A DNA stretch of 15,175 bases from Oscillospiraceae bacterium (GTDB lineage: Bacteria > Bacillota > Clostridia > Oscillospirales > Oscillospiraceae). A program made the position numbers and the translations under genes. The stretch lies in assembly GCA_009786775.1 (NCBI GenBank), contig WQRL01000004.1, positions 1 to 15,175 of the forward strand, written 5' to 3'. The notes beneath the pieces were generated by a model. It did no database searches, was not told the DNA's origin, and saw nothing but the letters and a program-made list of their open reading frames with translations. This document shows positions 7,506 to 14,614 of this stretch, piece by piece; position 1 is the stretch's first letter, and each line of letters starts with the position of its first letter.

Positions 7506-8714
7506 TCACTCCGCCGCTTTGAAGTTGTATACCGGTGTAATTTTTTTAACTATATCCACAGTATCGCCGATGTTAGAAATAATTTCATCCATAGGCTTAT
7601 ATGCAAATGGGGCTTCGTCCAAGGTGCTGCGGTTTACCGTGGAGGTGTAGATGCCCTTCATTGATTTCTCAAACTGTGACATGGAAATGCTGTTTTTTGC
7701 CTGGGTGCGGCTCATAATCCTCCCAGCACCGTGCGGGGCTGAGCAGTTCCAGTCCTCGTTGCCCTTTCCTACACAAATCAAGCTGCCATCTCTCATGTTC
7801 ATGGGAATCAGCACTCTTTCGCCCTCCTGCGCCGAGATTGCACCTTTTCGCAGTATCATAGATTTAAGGTCGATGTAGTTATGGATGGTTGTAAACTGGT
7901 CTGCTATTTTGAAGTTCATCCTTTTTTCCAGTTCCTTGACCATTGCTTTGCGGTTTAATACGGCATATTTTTGGACAATGGCCATATCATGCAGGTAGTC
8001 GTCAAATGCCGGGCCTTCAAGATATGCCAGAACCCTATCCACTTTCTTCCTCTGCTCTTTGAGGCGGTTTTTCACATCTGAAATTTCACCGGCCCGGCCT
8101 TCGCTTTTCATGTTCTCTATTGTTTTATCAATTTGCGCTTTGGATAGGCCGAGAGTTTCAACTCTGGCTTTAGCCGCAAGTTCTTGATAATAGTCACACA
8201 CCTGTTTGCCAAGATTGCGGCTCCCCGAATGGACAACCAAGTAGAGCTGCCCATCTTCATCTTTATCCAGCTCAATAAAGTGGTTGCCGCCGCCGAGAGT
8301 GCCTATGGACAGTGTAGCCCTGCGCAGGTCAACACGCCCGCCGCAACGCAGGTCAGATAGATTTATTTCACTATTGTAATGGTGCGCTTCCTTGCGTATG
8401 TTAAACCCGGCAGGAATATATTGATGAATCGCTTTGTCAAGTTGGCCCAGCTCAATTCTCTTGTCCTTTAGCAAAACTGTTTCCATGCCACAGCCTATAT
8501 CCACACCCACAAGATTTGGCACAACTTTATCTGTTATAGTCATTGTCGCGCCGACTGTGCAGCCCATGCCTGCGTGACAGTCGGGCATAACGCGGACTTT
8601 GCTGCCGTTTATGAACTCCTGGTTTAGCAGATGCTCTATTTGCGTAATCGCACTTTGCTCTGCGTTTTTAGTAAAAACTTTGGCGGTGTTGTATTTTCCT
8701 TTTAGTTCTATCAA
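7506..8714 (-). CDS. rtcB: RNA-splicing ligase RtcB
   Basis: RtcB joins RNA 2',3'-cyclic phosphate (or 3'-phosphate) ends to 5'-OH ends using GTP and manganese, and acts in RNA repair. I take the TTG at 8714 as the start: AGGAG at 8727-8723 stands 8 bases before it, and the protein then begins IELKGKYNTAKVF as is usual for this group. An earlier in-frame TTG at 8732 would include the ribosome binding site itself. Of 402 residues, the metal-site motifs are DCH at 45-47, GVDIGCGM at 70-77 (Cys75), GGGNHF, and HSGSRNLG. The guanylylated His is His328 in APHGAGR. All are present, so the enzyme looks intact. A short bacterial RtcB form. No archease or RtcA gene lies adjacent. Confidence 0.96.
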   Translation of the reverse strand: MIELKGKYNTAKVFTKNAEQSAITQIEHLLNQEFINGSKVRVMPDCHAGMGCTVGATMTITDKVVPNLVGVDIGCGMETVLLKDKRIELGQLDKAIHQYIPAGFNIRKEAHHYNSEINLSDLRCGGRVDLRRATLSIGTLGGGNHFIELDKDEDGQLYLVVHSGSRNLGKQVCDYYQELAAKARVETLGLSKAQIDKTIENMKSEGRAGEISDVKNRLKEQRKKVDRVLAYLEGPAFDDYLHDMAIVQKYAVLNRKAMVKELEKRMNFKIADQFTTIHNYIDLKSMILRKGAISAQEGERVLIPMNMRDGSLICVGKGNEDWNCSAPHGAGRIMSRTQAKNSISMSQFEKSMKGIYTSTVNRSTLDEAPFAYKPMDEIISNIGDTVDIVKKITPVYNFKAAE

Positions 8715-8722
8715 GATTAGTT

Positions 8723-8727
8723 CTCCT
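8723..8727 (-). promoter_or_regulatory. Ribosome binding site deciding the rtcB start
   Basis: AGGAG read on the minus strand, 8 bases before the TTG at 8714. It favours that codon over the upstream TTG at 8732. Confidence 0.75.
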
Positions 8728-8739
8728 GTCAAATCTTTT

Positions 8740-8770
8740 GAAGTTCCCCACTGGTGAAGTTCCCCACTGG
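8740..8770. repeat. Tandem 15-bp repeat, period 16
   Basis: The sequence GAAGTTCCCCACTGG occurs at 8740-8754 and again, identical, at 8756-8770, one base apart. It lies just upstream of the rtcB ribosome binding site, in the untranslated leader. Function unknown: a duplicated regulatory site or a recent slippage duplication are both possible. Confidence 0.9.
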
Positions 8771-8797
8771 CTCACTTAGGTAGTGTTGGCAGTCCGT

Positions 8798-8835
8798 AAA
8801 AAGTTAGTAAAATGCCCGAGTCAGCAAACCCGGGC
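8798..8835 (-). terminator. Candidate intrinsic terminator downstream of pyc or in the rtcB leader
   Basis: On the minus strand GCCCG (8835-8831) pairs with CGGGC (8818-8814) across a 12-base loop, followed by ATTTTACTAACTTTTT. The stem is short but the tail is T-rich. It could terminate the pyc transcript or act as an attenuator in front of rtcB. Confidence 0.5.
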
Positions 8836-8904
8836 TACAGCGCAGCTTGTTATGGACAGCTTAAATGTGCCATGCTGTTTTTTGCAGTTCGGCAGCCTAT
8901 TAAT

Positions 8905-8916
8905 TTTGGTACCAAA
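8905..8916. promoter_or_regulatory. Perfect 12-bp palindrome in the pyc-rtcB gap
   Basis: TTTGGTACCAAA reads identically on both strands. It lies about 40 bases downstream of the start site predicted for a leftward promoter at 8963-8992. It resembles a repressor operator in form, but I do not recognise it. Confidence 0.5.
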
Positions 8917-8962
8917 CTATTTTTGAACACGGCACTATCTTCCCTTACAGTTTCTACTACAA

Positions 8963-8992
8963 AAAATAGCACAACCCATGCATTTTAGTCAA
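8963..8992 (-). promoter_or_regulatory. Candidate leftward promoter in the rtcB leader
   Basis: On the minus strand TTGACT (8992-8987) and TATTTT (8968-8963) are separated by 18 bases. If used, the transcript would carry a leader of about 240 bases containing the palindrome, the terminator-like hairpin and the tandem repeat before the rtcB start. The remaining gap 8733-9042 holds no gene that I can support. Confidence 0.45.
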
Positions 8993-9024
8993 GTGATTTT
9001 GTGGCAGGATCCGCGCTAGCAGGC

Positions 9025-9041
9025 CGCGCTTACAGTGCGCG
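9025..9041. other. Small hairpin directly after the pyc stop codon
   Basis: CGCGC at 9025-9029 and GCGCG at 9037-9041 form a five-pair stem with a seven-base loop, starting one base past the pyc stop. No T-run follows on the minus strand, so it is more likely a 3' end stabiliser, or chance, than a terminator. Confidence 0.4.
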
Positions 9042-9042
9042 A

Positions 9043-12000
9043 TTACGGGGCAGGAGCCATCCGAATTATTAGTTCTCCTGTTTTAACAGGTTGATGTTCT
9101 TTGACGAATATCTTATCTATAATACCTGGTGCTTTGCTGACTATGACGGTTTCCATCTTCATGGCCTCAATTACGGCCAGGATATCATTTTTTTCGACCA
9201 CATCGCCAGGGGATACATGCAGCTTGCTGACCATCCCCGGGATTCCTGCACCGATTTCCATGGGGTTGTCGAAATCAGCCTCAATGAATGTTGAGTGAAT
9301 GGGGCCTTCAGTGGCATCGGCAACTAATGTTTCGCGCCTGTGCCCGTTTAGTTCAAATATTACATTGCGGCAGTTATCTTCATCAAGCTCTCCAACCCCT
9401 ATGAGCTTAATTATGAGGGTTTTGCCATCTTCGATTTCAACAGAGGTGGTTTCACCCGCTTGCAGGCCGTTGAAGAAAACCGGTGTATCCAGAGATGAGA
9501 GTGCAGAGTATTCGGAAAGATGGTTATAATAATTTTTGAGCACATTGGGGTACAGGCAGTAGGATACCACATCCCGCATTGTCGGCTTGGGACAGAACCG
9601 GTGCATTTCTTGACGTATTTCCTCGAAATTTATTTCAGGCAGGAGCTCACCAGGCCGCACGCTGATGGGCTTTTTGTCTTTGAGCACGGCTTCTTGAATG
9701 TCTTTCGGAAAGCCTCCTTGTGGTTGGCCCATCATCCCCTCAAAGTAGCTCACCACGGAGTCAGGGAATGCCAAATTTTTGCCCTTTGCAGCTATGTTCC
9801 CCGCATCTAAATCATTTTGAACCATGAATATAGCTAAGTCGCCAACCATTTTCGACGAGGGTGTCACCTTGACGATATCTCCGAGCATTTGATTTGCTTC
9901 CTTATATTTCTCTTTTACATCGCTAAATCTATGCCCCAGCCCCAGGCTTTCAACTTGGGGGCGAAGGTTTGAGTACTGACCGCCGGGAATCTCATATTTG
10001 TAGATATCGGTTGCGGGAGATGTAAGCCCTTCTTCAAACTTGACATAGAACTTACGCACATGCTCCCAATACTCCGAAATCGGCAAAATATCGTCATCTG
10101 CGATGCCTGTGTCGCGCTCATGCCCGCAAAGGGCTGTGATTACGGCGTTCATGGAGGGCTGACTCGTCAGTGAGGACATTGAGGATACCGCAGTGTCAAC
10201 TATATCCACCCCTGCTTCCGCCGCCTTTAACACCGTGGCTACGCCGTTACCCGCTGTATCATGGGTGTGCAGGTGTATGGGCAGCCCAATTTCGCCCTTT
10301 AGCACCGAAACAAGTTTCTCAGCCGCATATGGCTTTAGCAGGCCGGACATGTCTTTAATTCCCAGAATATGTGTGCCCCTGCGCTCAAGCTCTTTTGCAA
10401 GCTCTACATAGTATTTTAGATTATACTTATCCCTTGAAGGGTCGGATATGTCGCCTGTGTAACATATGTAGCTCTCGACGAGCTTGTTTTGCTTTAGTAT
10501 CTCGTCAATGGAAACCTCCATATTCGGTATCCAGTTGAGGGAGTCGAACACTCTAAACACGTCAATTCCCGACGTGGCCGCCTCCTTGATAAATTGCCTG
10601 ACAAGGTTATCAGGGTAGTTTGTGTAGCCTACTGCATTTGCGCCGCGAAATAGCATCATAAATAGTACATTTGGAATTTTCTCCCGCAGTATATCCAGGC
10701 GGTGCCACGGTGATTCATGAAGGAATCTGTAAGCCACGTCAAATGTTGCGCCTCCCCACATTTCCAGCGCAAAAACATCCTGCATTGAGCGCGCCATATA
10801 ATCGGCAATCTGTTCCATATCTTTAGTGCGCACCCTTGTCGCCAGAAGTGATTGGTGCGCATCGCGCAGCGTAGTGTCGGACAGGAGAAGTTTTGGGCTT
10901 CGTAGGCAGAAATCACGTACAGCCTCAGGGCCTTTTTCGTCAAGGAGCTGCTTTAGCCCCGGTTTAATCTCTCCATGCAGCTCAGGAATGGGCGCACTGT
11001 CATAGACTCTGACATCCAAGGTTTTGTCATTTACCGCCTTGTCGCCGAGATACTTGAGTATCTTGGAGGCTCTGTCTTTCGGCTCGGTAAATTTTGAAAG
11101 TTCGGGTGTGTCGTCGATGAATGTGGTGTGACAGTTCGCCTCCGCAAACTTCGGGTGCAGCAAGAGGTTGTTTAGAAACTGGATATTGGTTTTGACACCT
11201 CTGATTCGAATTTCATTGAGGGCGCGCACTGACTTGCGTACGGCTCCTTCAAAAGTCCTGTCAAATGTGGTTATTTTTACCAGCATACTGTCATAATACG
11301 GCGAAATCTCCGCTCCCACAAAGGCATTTCCCGCATCTAGGCGCACGCCAAACCCGCCGCCGGAGCGGTACATCGTCAGCTTACCTGTGTCCGGGGCAAA
11401 ATTATTTCTCGGGTCTTCCGTCGTGACACGGCACTGAATTGCCGCCCGGAGAAGCCTTACATCGTCTTGAGAGGATATCGCTATTTCAGGGGCGGAGAGT
11501 TTGTTCCCCTCTGCAATTAGAATTTGCGCTTGAACCAGATCGACATCCGTAGCCACTTCCGTGACGGTGTGCTCAACTTGAATTCTTGGATTCATCTCTA
11601 TGAAATAATAGTCCCCTGCCTTATCCACCAAAAACTCTACAGTTCCTGCATTGACATAGTTTACTTCTTTTGCAATCTTAATCGCCGAATCATAGAGTGC
11701 CTGTTTGGTTTCTTCGGAAATGGAAATTGCCGGGGCAAATTCAATTACTTTTTGAAAGCGCCTTTGGACAGAGCAATCTCTTTCAAAAAGATGCACTACA
11801 TTTCCGTGCTTGTCGGCGAGTATTTGAACTTCAATATGCTTTGGCTCAACCAGAAATTTCTCCATGAAAATATCGGCGTTGCCAAATGACTTCAGCGCTT
11901 CACTCTGCACCAGAGGCAGGGCGGTTCTTAAATCAGCTTCACCGTCAATGCGGCGCATACCCTTTCCACCACCGCCCGCAGAGGCTTTGAGGATTACGGG

Positions 12001-12471
12001 ATAGCCGTAACTTTGAGCCCTTTGCAGGGCATCTTCCTCACCCCTAAGGGGCTCTTTGCTGCCCGGAATAATCGGAACCCCGCATTTAATGGCAATTTCT
12101 TTGGCATTTAGTTTATTGCCCATCTTCTCCAAAACATCCGGCGGCGGACCTATGAATAATATTCCATTTTCTTCACATGCCCTCGCAAAATCCGCATTCT
12201 CCGACAGGAAGCCATAGCCGGGGTGAATCGCGTCAACTGATTTAGCTTTTGCAAGGTTAATTATTGACTTTATATCCAAATAAGCACCCAGCGGAGTGCT
12301 GTTTTTACCGATTAGATATGCTTCGTCCGCTTTGGTCCGAAATAAATTGTATGTATCCTCCTGAGAATACATCGCCACGGTTTTTAGGCCAAGCTCAGTG
12401 CAGGCGCGGAAAATCCTTATCGCAATCTCGCCCCTGTTGGCTACCAGAACCTTTTTAATTTTGCCATCCAT
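9043..12471 (-). CDS. pyc: Pyruvate carboxylase (single-chain, biotin-dependent)
   Basis: The enzyme carboxylates pyruvate to oxaloacetate using ATP and bicarbonate, feeding the TCA-derived biosynthetic routes and gluconeogenesis from the cytoplasm. At 1142 residues it is full length. Domains in order: biotin carboxylase (about 1-450, with VLVANRGEIAIRI at the start, the ATP-grasp loop AGGGGKGMRR, and EMNPRIQVEHTVTE); the carboxyltransferase domain from about 525 (SDTTLRDAHQSL with Asp532, ALEMWGGATFD, and the metal-binding HLHTHDTAGN); the central allosteric/tetramerisation part; and the biotin carrier domain at the C-terminus with EAMKME, biotinyl Lys1105. An AAAGGAG ribosome binding site lies 9-10 bases before the ATG. 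No frameshift is seen. No biotin ligase gene lies nearby. Confidence 0.98.
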   Translation of the reverse strand: MDGKIKKVLVANRGEIAIRIFRACTELGLKTVAMYSQEDTYNLFRTKADEAYLIGKNSTPLGAYLDIKSIINLAKAKSVDAIHPGYGFLSENADFARACEENGILFIGPPPDVLEKMGNKLNAKEIAIKCGVPIIPGSKEPLRGEEDALQRAQSYGYPVILKASAGGGGKGMRRIDGEADLRTALPLVQSEALKSFGNADIFMEKFLVEPKHIEVQILADKHGNVVHLFERDCSVQRRFQKVIEFAPAISISEETKQALYDSAIKIAKEVNYVNAGTVEFLVDKAGDYYFIEMNPRIQVEHTVTEVATDVDLVQAQILIAEGNKLSAPEIAISSQDDVRLLRAAIQCRVTTEDPRNNFAPDTGKLTMYRSGGGFGVRLDAGNAFVGAEISPYYDSMLVKITTFDRTFEGAVRKSVRALNEIRIRGVKTNIQFLNNLLLHPKFAEANCHTTFIDDTPELSKFTEPKDRASKILKYLGDKAVNDKTLDVRVYDSAPIPELHGEIKPGLKQLLDEKGPEAVRDFCLRSPKLLLSDTTLRDAHQSLLATRVRTKDMEQIADYMARSMQDVFALEMWGGATFDVAYRFLHESPWHRLDILREKIPNVLFMMLFRGANAVGYTNYPDNLVRQFIKEAATSGIDVFRVFDSLNWIPNMEVSIDEILKQNKLVESYICYTGDISDPSRDKYNLKYYVELAKELERRGTHILGIKDMSGLLKPYAAEKLVSVLKGEIGLPIHLHTHDTAGNGVATVLKAAEAGVDIVDTAVSSMSSLTSQPSMNAVITALCGHERDTGIADDDILPISEYWEHVRKFYVKFEEGLTSPATDIYKYEIPGGQYSNLRPQVESLGLGHRFSDVKEKYKEANQMLGDIVKVTPSSKMVGDLAIFMVQNDLDAGNIAAKGKNLAFPDSVVSYFEGMMGQPQGGFPKDIQEAVLKDKKPISVRPGELLPEINFEEIRQEMHRFCPKPTMRDVVSYCLYPNVLKNYYNHLSEYSALSSLDTPVFFNGLQAGETTSVEIEDGKTLIIKLIGVGELDEDNCRNVIFELNGHRRETLVADATEGPIHSTFIEADFDNPMEIGAGIPGMVSKLHVSPGDVVEKNDILAVIEAMKMETVIVSKAPGIIDKIFVKEHQPVKTGELIIRMAPAP

Positions 12472-12505
12472 TATTATGCGCTCCTTTGTATTTGAGTTGA
12501 AAGCT

Positions 12506-12534
12506 ATTATATAGGCAAAATTGGTTATAGTCTA
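12506..12534 (-). promoter_or_regulatory. Sigma-A promoter of pyc
   Basis: On the minus strand TAGACT (12534-12529) and a perfect TATAAT (12511-12506) are separated by 17 bases, about 35 bases upstream of the pyc start codon. The -10 box is consensus, the -35 box matches four of six. Confidence 0.65.
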
Positions 12535-12543
12535 CGGCAATAG

Positions 12544-12584
12544 TATTGCAATATCATTTCATTGTTCTTGCATTTTTGTTGCAA
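12544..12584. promoter_or_regulatory. Twin TTGCAA-type dyads upstream of the pyc promoter
   Basis: A perfect 10-bp palindrome TATTGCAATA (12544-12553) lies 9 bases upstream of the -35 box. A second dyad, TTGCA (12568-12572), 7 bases, TGCAA (12580-12584), follows. The position suits an activator or repressor site. The cognate regulator is not recognised. Confidence 0.4.
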
Positions 12585-12661
12585 ATTAGTTAATTTTTGT
12601 TGTCATGCAGAGATTTTTTGAATATTTTGCATTTCCGCATTTCATTTCTGGGCAAATTTTT

Positions 12662-12694
12662 GGCCTGCCGCACGGGGTGCAGCAGACCGTTTTT
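12662..12694 (+). terminator. Strong hairpin with T-run, rightward, without an evident gene
   Basis: GGCCTGCCGCAC (12662-12673) pairs over 12 positions with GTGCAGCAGACC (12677-12688), with two G-T pairs and a three-base loop, followed by GTTTTT. The T-run is on the plus strand only, whereas both flanking genes are transcribed leftward. It therefore does not fit as their terminator. The rest of 12472-12804 holds only the pyc promoter region and no gene I can support. Confidence 0.55.
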
Positions 12695-12804
12695 ATGTAG
12701 TTTGGGGTTTGGGGATGCCGATGCCATGAAGCTGGGCAAACTGCTAACTCACCTGCAAGTTGCTTTTATTATCTGTCAGTTTTAGATGAAAATATTGCCG
12801 GTTT

Positions 12805-13716
12805 TCATTGCGCGTAAGTACGCTCGTCTGTTTCTTCAAGCGCACCTGCTTCTTCGAGCACATCCTTTTCTTCAAGCCCGTCTACATCTTCGATAACAAC
12901 ATCTGAAAAATCAACATCTATAACATCCTTGCCATCGGTTAAATCGCTATCGGTAGGATTATCATAAAAATCAACACTCGCTATCGGAAGTGTAATGAGA
13001 TGCTTTTTCAGTTTGTTTGACATGGGCTTAAACAGCGCAAATGTTATACCGCCTGACACGACAGCTCCTACAACCGGTATCGCTTTGCCGACCGCTTGCG
13101 AAAAAACAGGCTTCGTCATTTTCACACCTACCGCCTTAAATACCGTTTTGATTATGGGATATAAGGTTCCATGTGTTAGCGCCTGCCTCATAAGATGCTT
13201 TGGTATGCCTTGCGCCGCCAAATTTGCAATTTTCGATAAAGCTGCATTTGCTGCATTAACACCAAACATAACCCCTACAAATAGGGTTAGCTGGTTTGAT
13301 AAGCCATCATCAAGTTCATCATCCTCGCTGTTTTTGAACATTTCTTGCCATCCATATATATAAGCGAGTTTTTGCAATATCCTCAAAATATGCCCAAAAA
13401 ATTGCAACAAATCAGCGGGCACCGTCACTGCCATAGCCTTAAATCCAGGTATACCCGCGGCAGCGGATAAACCGGCAACTTTTGAGGTTTCGTAAGTTAT
13501 GCTAGATTTCGCAAAGCGTTCAAGCTCTTGGGCACTGATGCCTGCCTGAGCCGGATTTAAGCCTATAGCCTTAGCGACAATGTCAGCTGAGTAGTGCTTT
13601 GAGAGTGTTTTTTCAAGAAACTTTGCACGGTTTATTCTAATTCCCGGTAATTCCATCGCCGAACGCAGAAGCTTTTCAAAGTTGCTGCTTTGAGTAGTTA
13701 GGTCTTTCGGTGACAT
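12805..13716 (-). CDS. EcsC-like protein with acidic C-terminal tail
   Basis: This 303-residue protein matches the pattern of the EcsC family: 'AAGIPGFKAMAVTVPADLLQFFGHILRILQKLAYIYGW' at about residues 86-122 and a glycine-rich hydrophobic stretch 'AVGKAIPVVGAVVSGGITFALF' around 209-230. Members are membrane-associated proteins of unknown biochemical role, first named from the ecs locus of Bacillus subtilis. The last 55 or so residues are strongly acidic (Asp/Glu-rich) and probably disordered. A GGGGGAG ribosome binding site is 8 bases from the ATG. Divergent from an XRE-type regulator whose candidate operator covers this gene's -35 box. Family assignment is from remembered motifs. Confidence 0.75.
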   Translation of the reverse strand: MSPKDLTTQSSNFEKLLRSAMELPGIRINRAKFLEKTLSKHYSADIVAKAIGLNPAQAGISAQELERFAKSSITYETSKVAGLSAAAGIPGFKAMAVTVPADLLQFFGHILRILQKLAYIYGWQEMFKNSEDDELDDGLSNQLTLFVGVMFGVNAANAALSKIANLAAQGIPKHLMRQALTHGTLYPIIKTVFKAVGVKMTKPVFSQAVGKAIPVVGAVVSGGITFALFKPMSNKLKKHLITLPIASVDFYDNPTDSDLTDGKDVIDVDFSDVVIEDVDGLEEKDVLEEAGALEETDERTYAQ

Positions 13717-13750
13717 AATCTATCTCCCCCATTCAAAATATATTTAAGGG

Positions 13751-13779
13751 ATTATATCAGAAAAACAACACTTGGTCTA
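13751..13779 (-). promoter_or_regulatory. Sigma-A promoter of the EcsC-like gene
   Basis: On the minus strand TAGACC (13779-13774) and a perfect TATAAT (13756-13751) are separated by 17 bases, about 35 bases upstream of the ATG. The -35 box lies inside the operator-like repeat at 13775-13789. Confidence 0.65.
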
Positions 13780-13789
13780 TATAAAGTCC
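13775..13789. promoter_or_regulatory. Operator-like 15-bp repeat, copy 1
   Basis: GTCTATATAAAGTCC, part of an imperfect palindrome (13774-13789, 12 of 16 positions symmetric). It overlaps the -35 box of the leftward EcsC-like gene. A second copy with three T/A changes lies at 13819-13833. Confidence 0.5.
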
Positions 13790-13818
13790 ATGAACTTTTT
13801 CTTTTACTGTTACTCTTA

Positions 13819-13833
13819 GACTAAATAAAGACC
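13819..13833. promoter_or_regulatory. Operator-like 15-bp repeat, copy 2
   Basis: GACTAAATAAAGACC, matching copy 1 at 12 of 15 positions; the three differences are T/A swaps. It ends a few bases before the AAGGG ribosome binding site of the XRE-type gene, where the start of its transcript would be expected. Centres of the two copies are 44 bases apart, about four helical turns. Confidence 0.5.
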
Positions 13834-13847
13834 ATAAGGGTGAGCAA

Positions 13848-14090
13848 ATGGATACTAGAGCAGCGGTAAAAGAGCGGATTGTGGAGCTATGCAAGGAGAA
13901 AAACCTTGCATTTAATGCACTTGCAATAATATCCGGTGTCCACCCCTCGACAGTCAAAGGCATCATAAATGGGGCAAGTCAAAACCCGGGCATTGTGACC
14001 ATAAAAAAGCTCTGTGACGGTCTTGACATCACATTGCCGGAGTTTTTCGACAGCGAAATGTTCCAGAGCTTAGAGCAGGAAATAAGATAG
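13848..14090 (+). CDS. Small XRE-type helix-turn-helix regulator
   Basis: This 80-residue protein is a single Cro/C1-type DNA-binding domain. Residues about 18-42 form the helix-turn-helix ('LAFNALAIISGVHPSTVKGI', recognition helix around PSTVKGIING). It is followed by the 'NPGIVTIKKLCDGLDITLPEFF' segment usual for this group in Firmicutes. No sensing or multimerisation domain is present. An AAGGGTGAG ribosome binding site precedes the ATG. It probably controls itself and the divergent EcsC-like gene through the repeats between them; this is inferred from layout. Confidence 0.9.
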   Translation: MDTRAAVKERIVELCKEKNLAFNALAIISGVHPSTVKGIINGASQNPGIVTIKKLCDGLDITLPEFFDSEMFQSLEQEIR

Positions 14091-14122
14091 CTTTCCCAAA
14101 AAACTTGTGTGTCTGATGGCGT

Positions 14123-14188
14123 TGATGTGAAATCGCTAATTGACCTCACAACCTCAGAGTGTGAGAAAACATCATCTTTTCTTTTTTT
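14123..14188 (+). terminator. Candidate terminator of the XRE-type gene
   Basis: CTCACA (14145-14150) pairs with TGTGAG (14160-14165), enclosed by a second stem TGATGT (14123-14128) with ACATCA (14169-14174), followed by a T-rich tract TTTTCTTTTTTT at 14177-14188. The rest of the 239-base gap up to 14329 holds the toxin-antitoxin promoter and otherwise nothing I can support. Confidence 0.45.
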
Positions 14189-14266
14189 GTGTAACTTTCT
14201 CCAAGCAATCAGTTTTAGCAACGGTGCAAACTTGAGCAAAATATTCATATAAAGCAAAAGGAATAC

Positions 14267-14304
14267 TTGATATCCCTCCAGCAGAGTGATACAATATGTA
14301 TCAC
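14267..14304 (+). promoter_or_regulatory. Toxin-antitoxin promoter with overlapping operator dyad
   Basis: TTGATA (14267-14272) and TACAAT (14290-14295) are separated by exactly 17 bases. A perfect inverted repeat, GTGATACA-ATA-TGTATCAC (14286-14304), sits over the -10 box. In this family the antitoxin, alone or with its toxin, represses its own promoter through such a dyad. The antitoxin ATG follows at 14330. Confidence 0.75.
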
Positions 14305-14329
14305 AAAATAAAAAATAGGGGTTGATATT

Positions 14330-14614
14330 ATGTTTTCTACTCATGTCAAAGCTGTTCGGGATTTGCGCAATAACTATCCCGAGATTGCATCAATCATCAA
14401 AGAGCGTAATAACGTAATCATAACCAATAACGGCAAGAGCGAAGCCGTCATAATACCCTATGAGGATTTCAGCAAGTACGAAGAATACTTGCATATCCGC
14501 TATGTAAAAGAAAAATTAGCCGAAGCGGAATCCATAGCCGACAATCCCGATGAGTGGACAAGTGCTGATGACCTATTCAAAGAGTGGGATAATTGGGGCG
14601 CAGTCAAGCTATGA
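14330..14614 (+). CDS. Antitoxin of the Phd/YefM type
   Basis: The 94-residue protein has the Phd/YefM fold pattern: an N-terminal DNA-binding and dimerising part ('STHVKAVRDLRNNYPEIASIIKERNNVIITNNGKSEAVIIPYEDF'), followed by an acidic helical C-terminus with Trp residues (DEWTSADDLFKEWDNW, about residues 73-88) that would wrap the toxin. An AGGGG ribosome binding site lies 8-9 bases upstream. Its last codon and stop overlap the toxin start by ATGA. The antitoxin neutralises the toxin and represses the promoter upstream. Confidence 0.9.
   Translation: MFSTHVKAVRDLRNNYPEIASIIKERNNVIITNNGKSEAVIIPYEDFSKYEEYLHIRYVKEKLAEAESIADNPDEWTSADDLFKEWDNWGAVKL

Noticed and set aside
8733..9042. T-box or known riboswitch in the rtcB leader
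   Set aside because: No T-box core sequence or other riboswitch motif was recognised on the minus strand; only the simple elements listed.
11524..11889. Plus-strand open frame of 121 codons within pyc, and similar frames at 9091-9810 and 10170-10411
   Set aside because: They lie antisense to the conserved biotin carboxylase and carboxyltransferase coding sequence, without ribosome binding sites or recognisable domains.
12597..12785. 62-codon plus-strand frame in the gap between pyc and the EcsC-like gene
   Set aside because: No clear ribosome binding site, Cys/Phe-rich composition typical of random translation, and it runs through the hairpin at 12662-12688.
14593..14610. TTG start for the toxin six codons upstream
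   Set aside because: The ATG at 14611 in the ATGA overlap fits translational coupling, and the family fold begins right after it.
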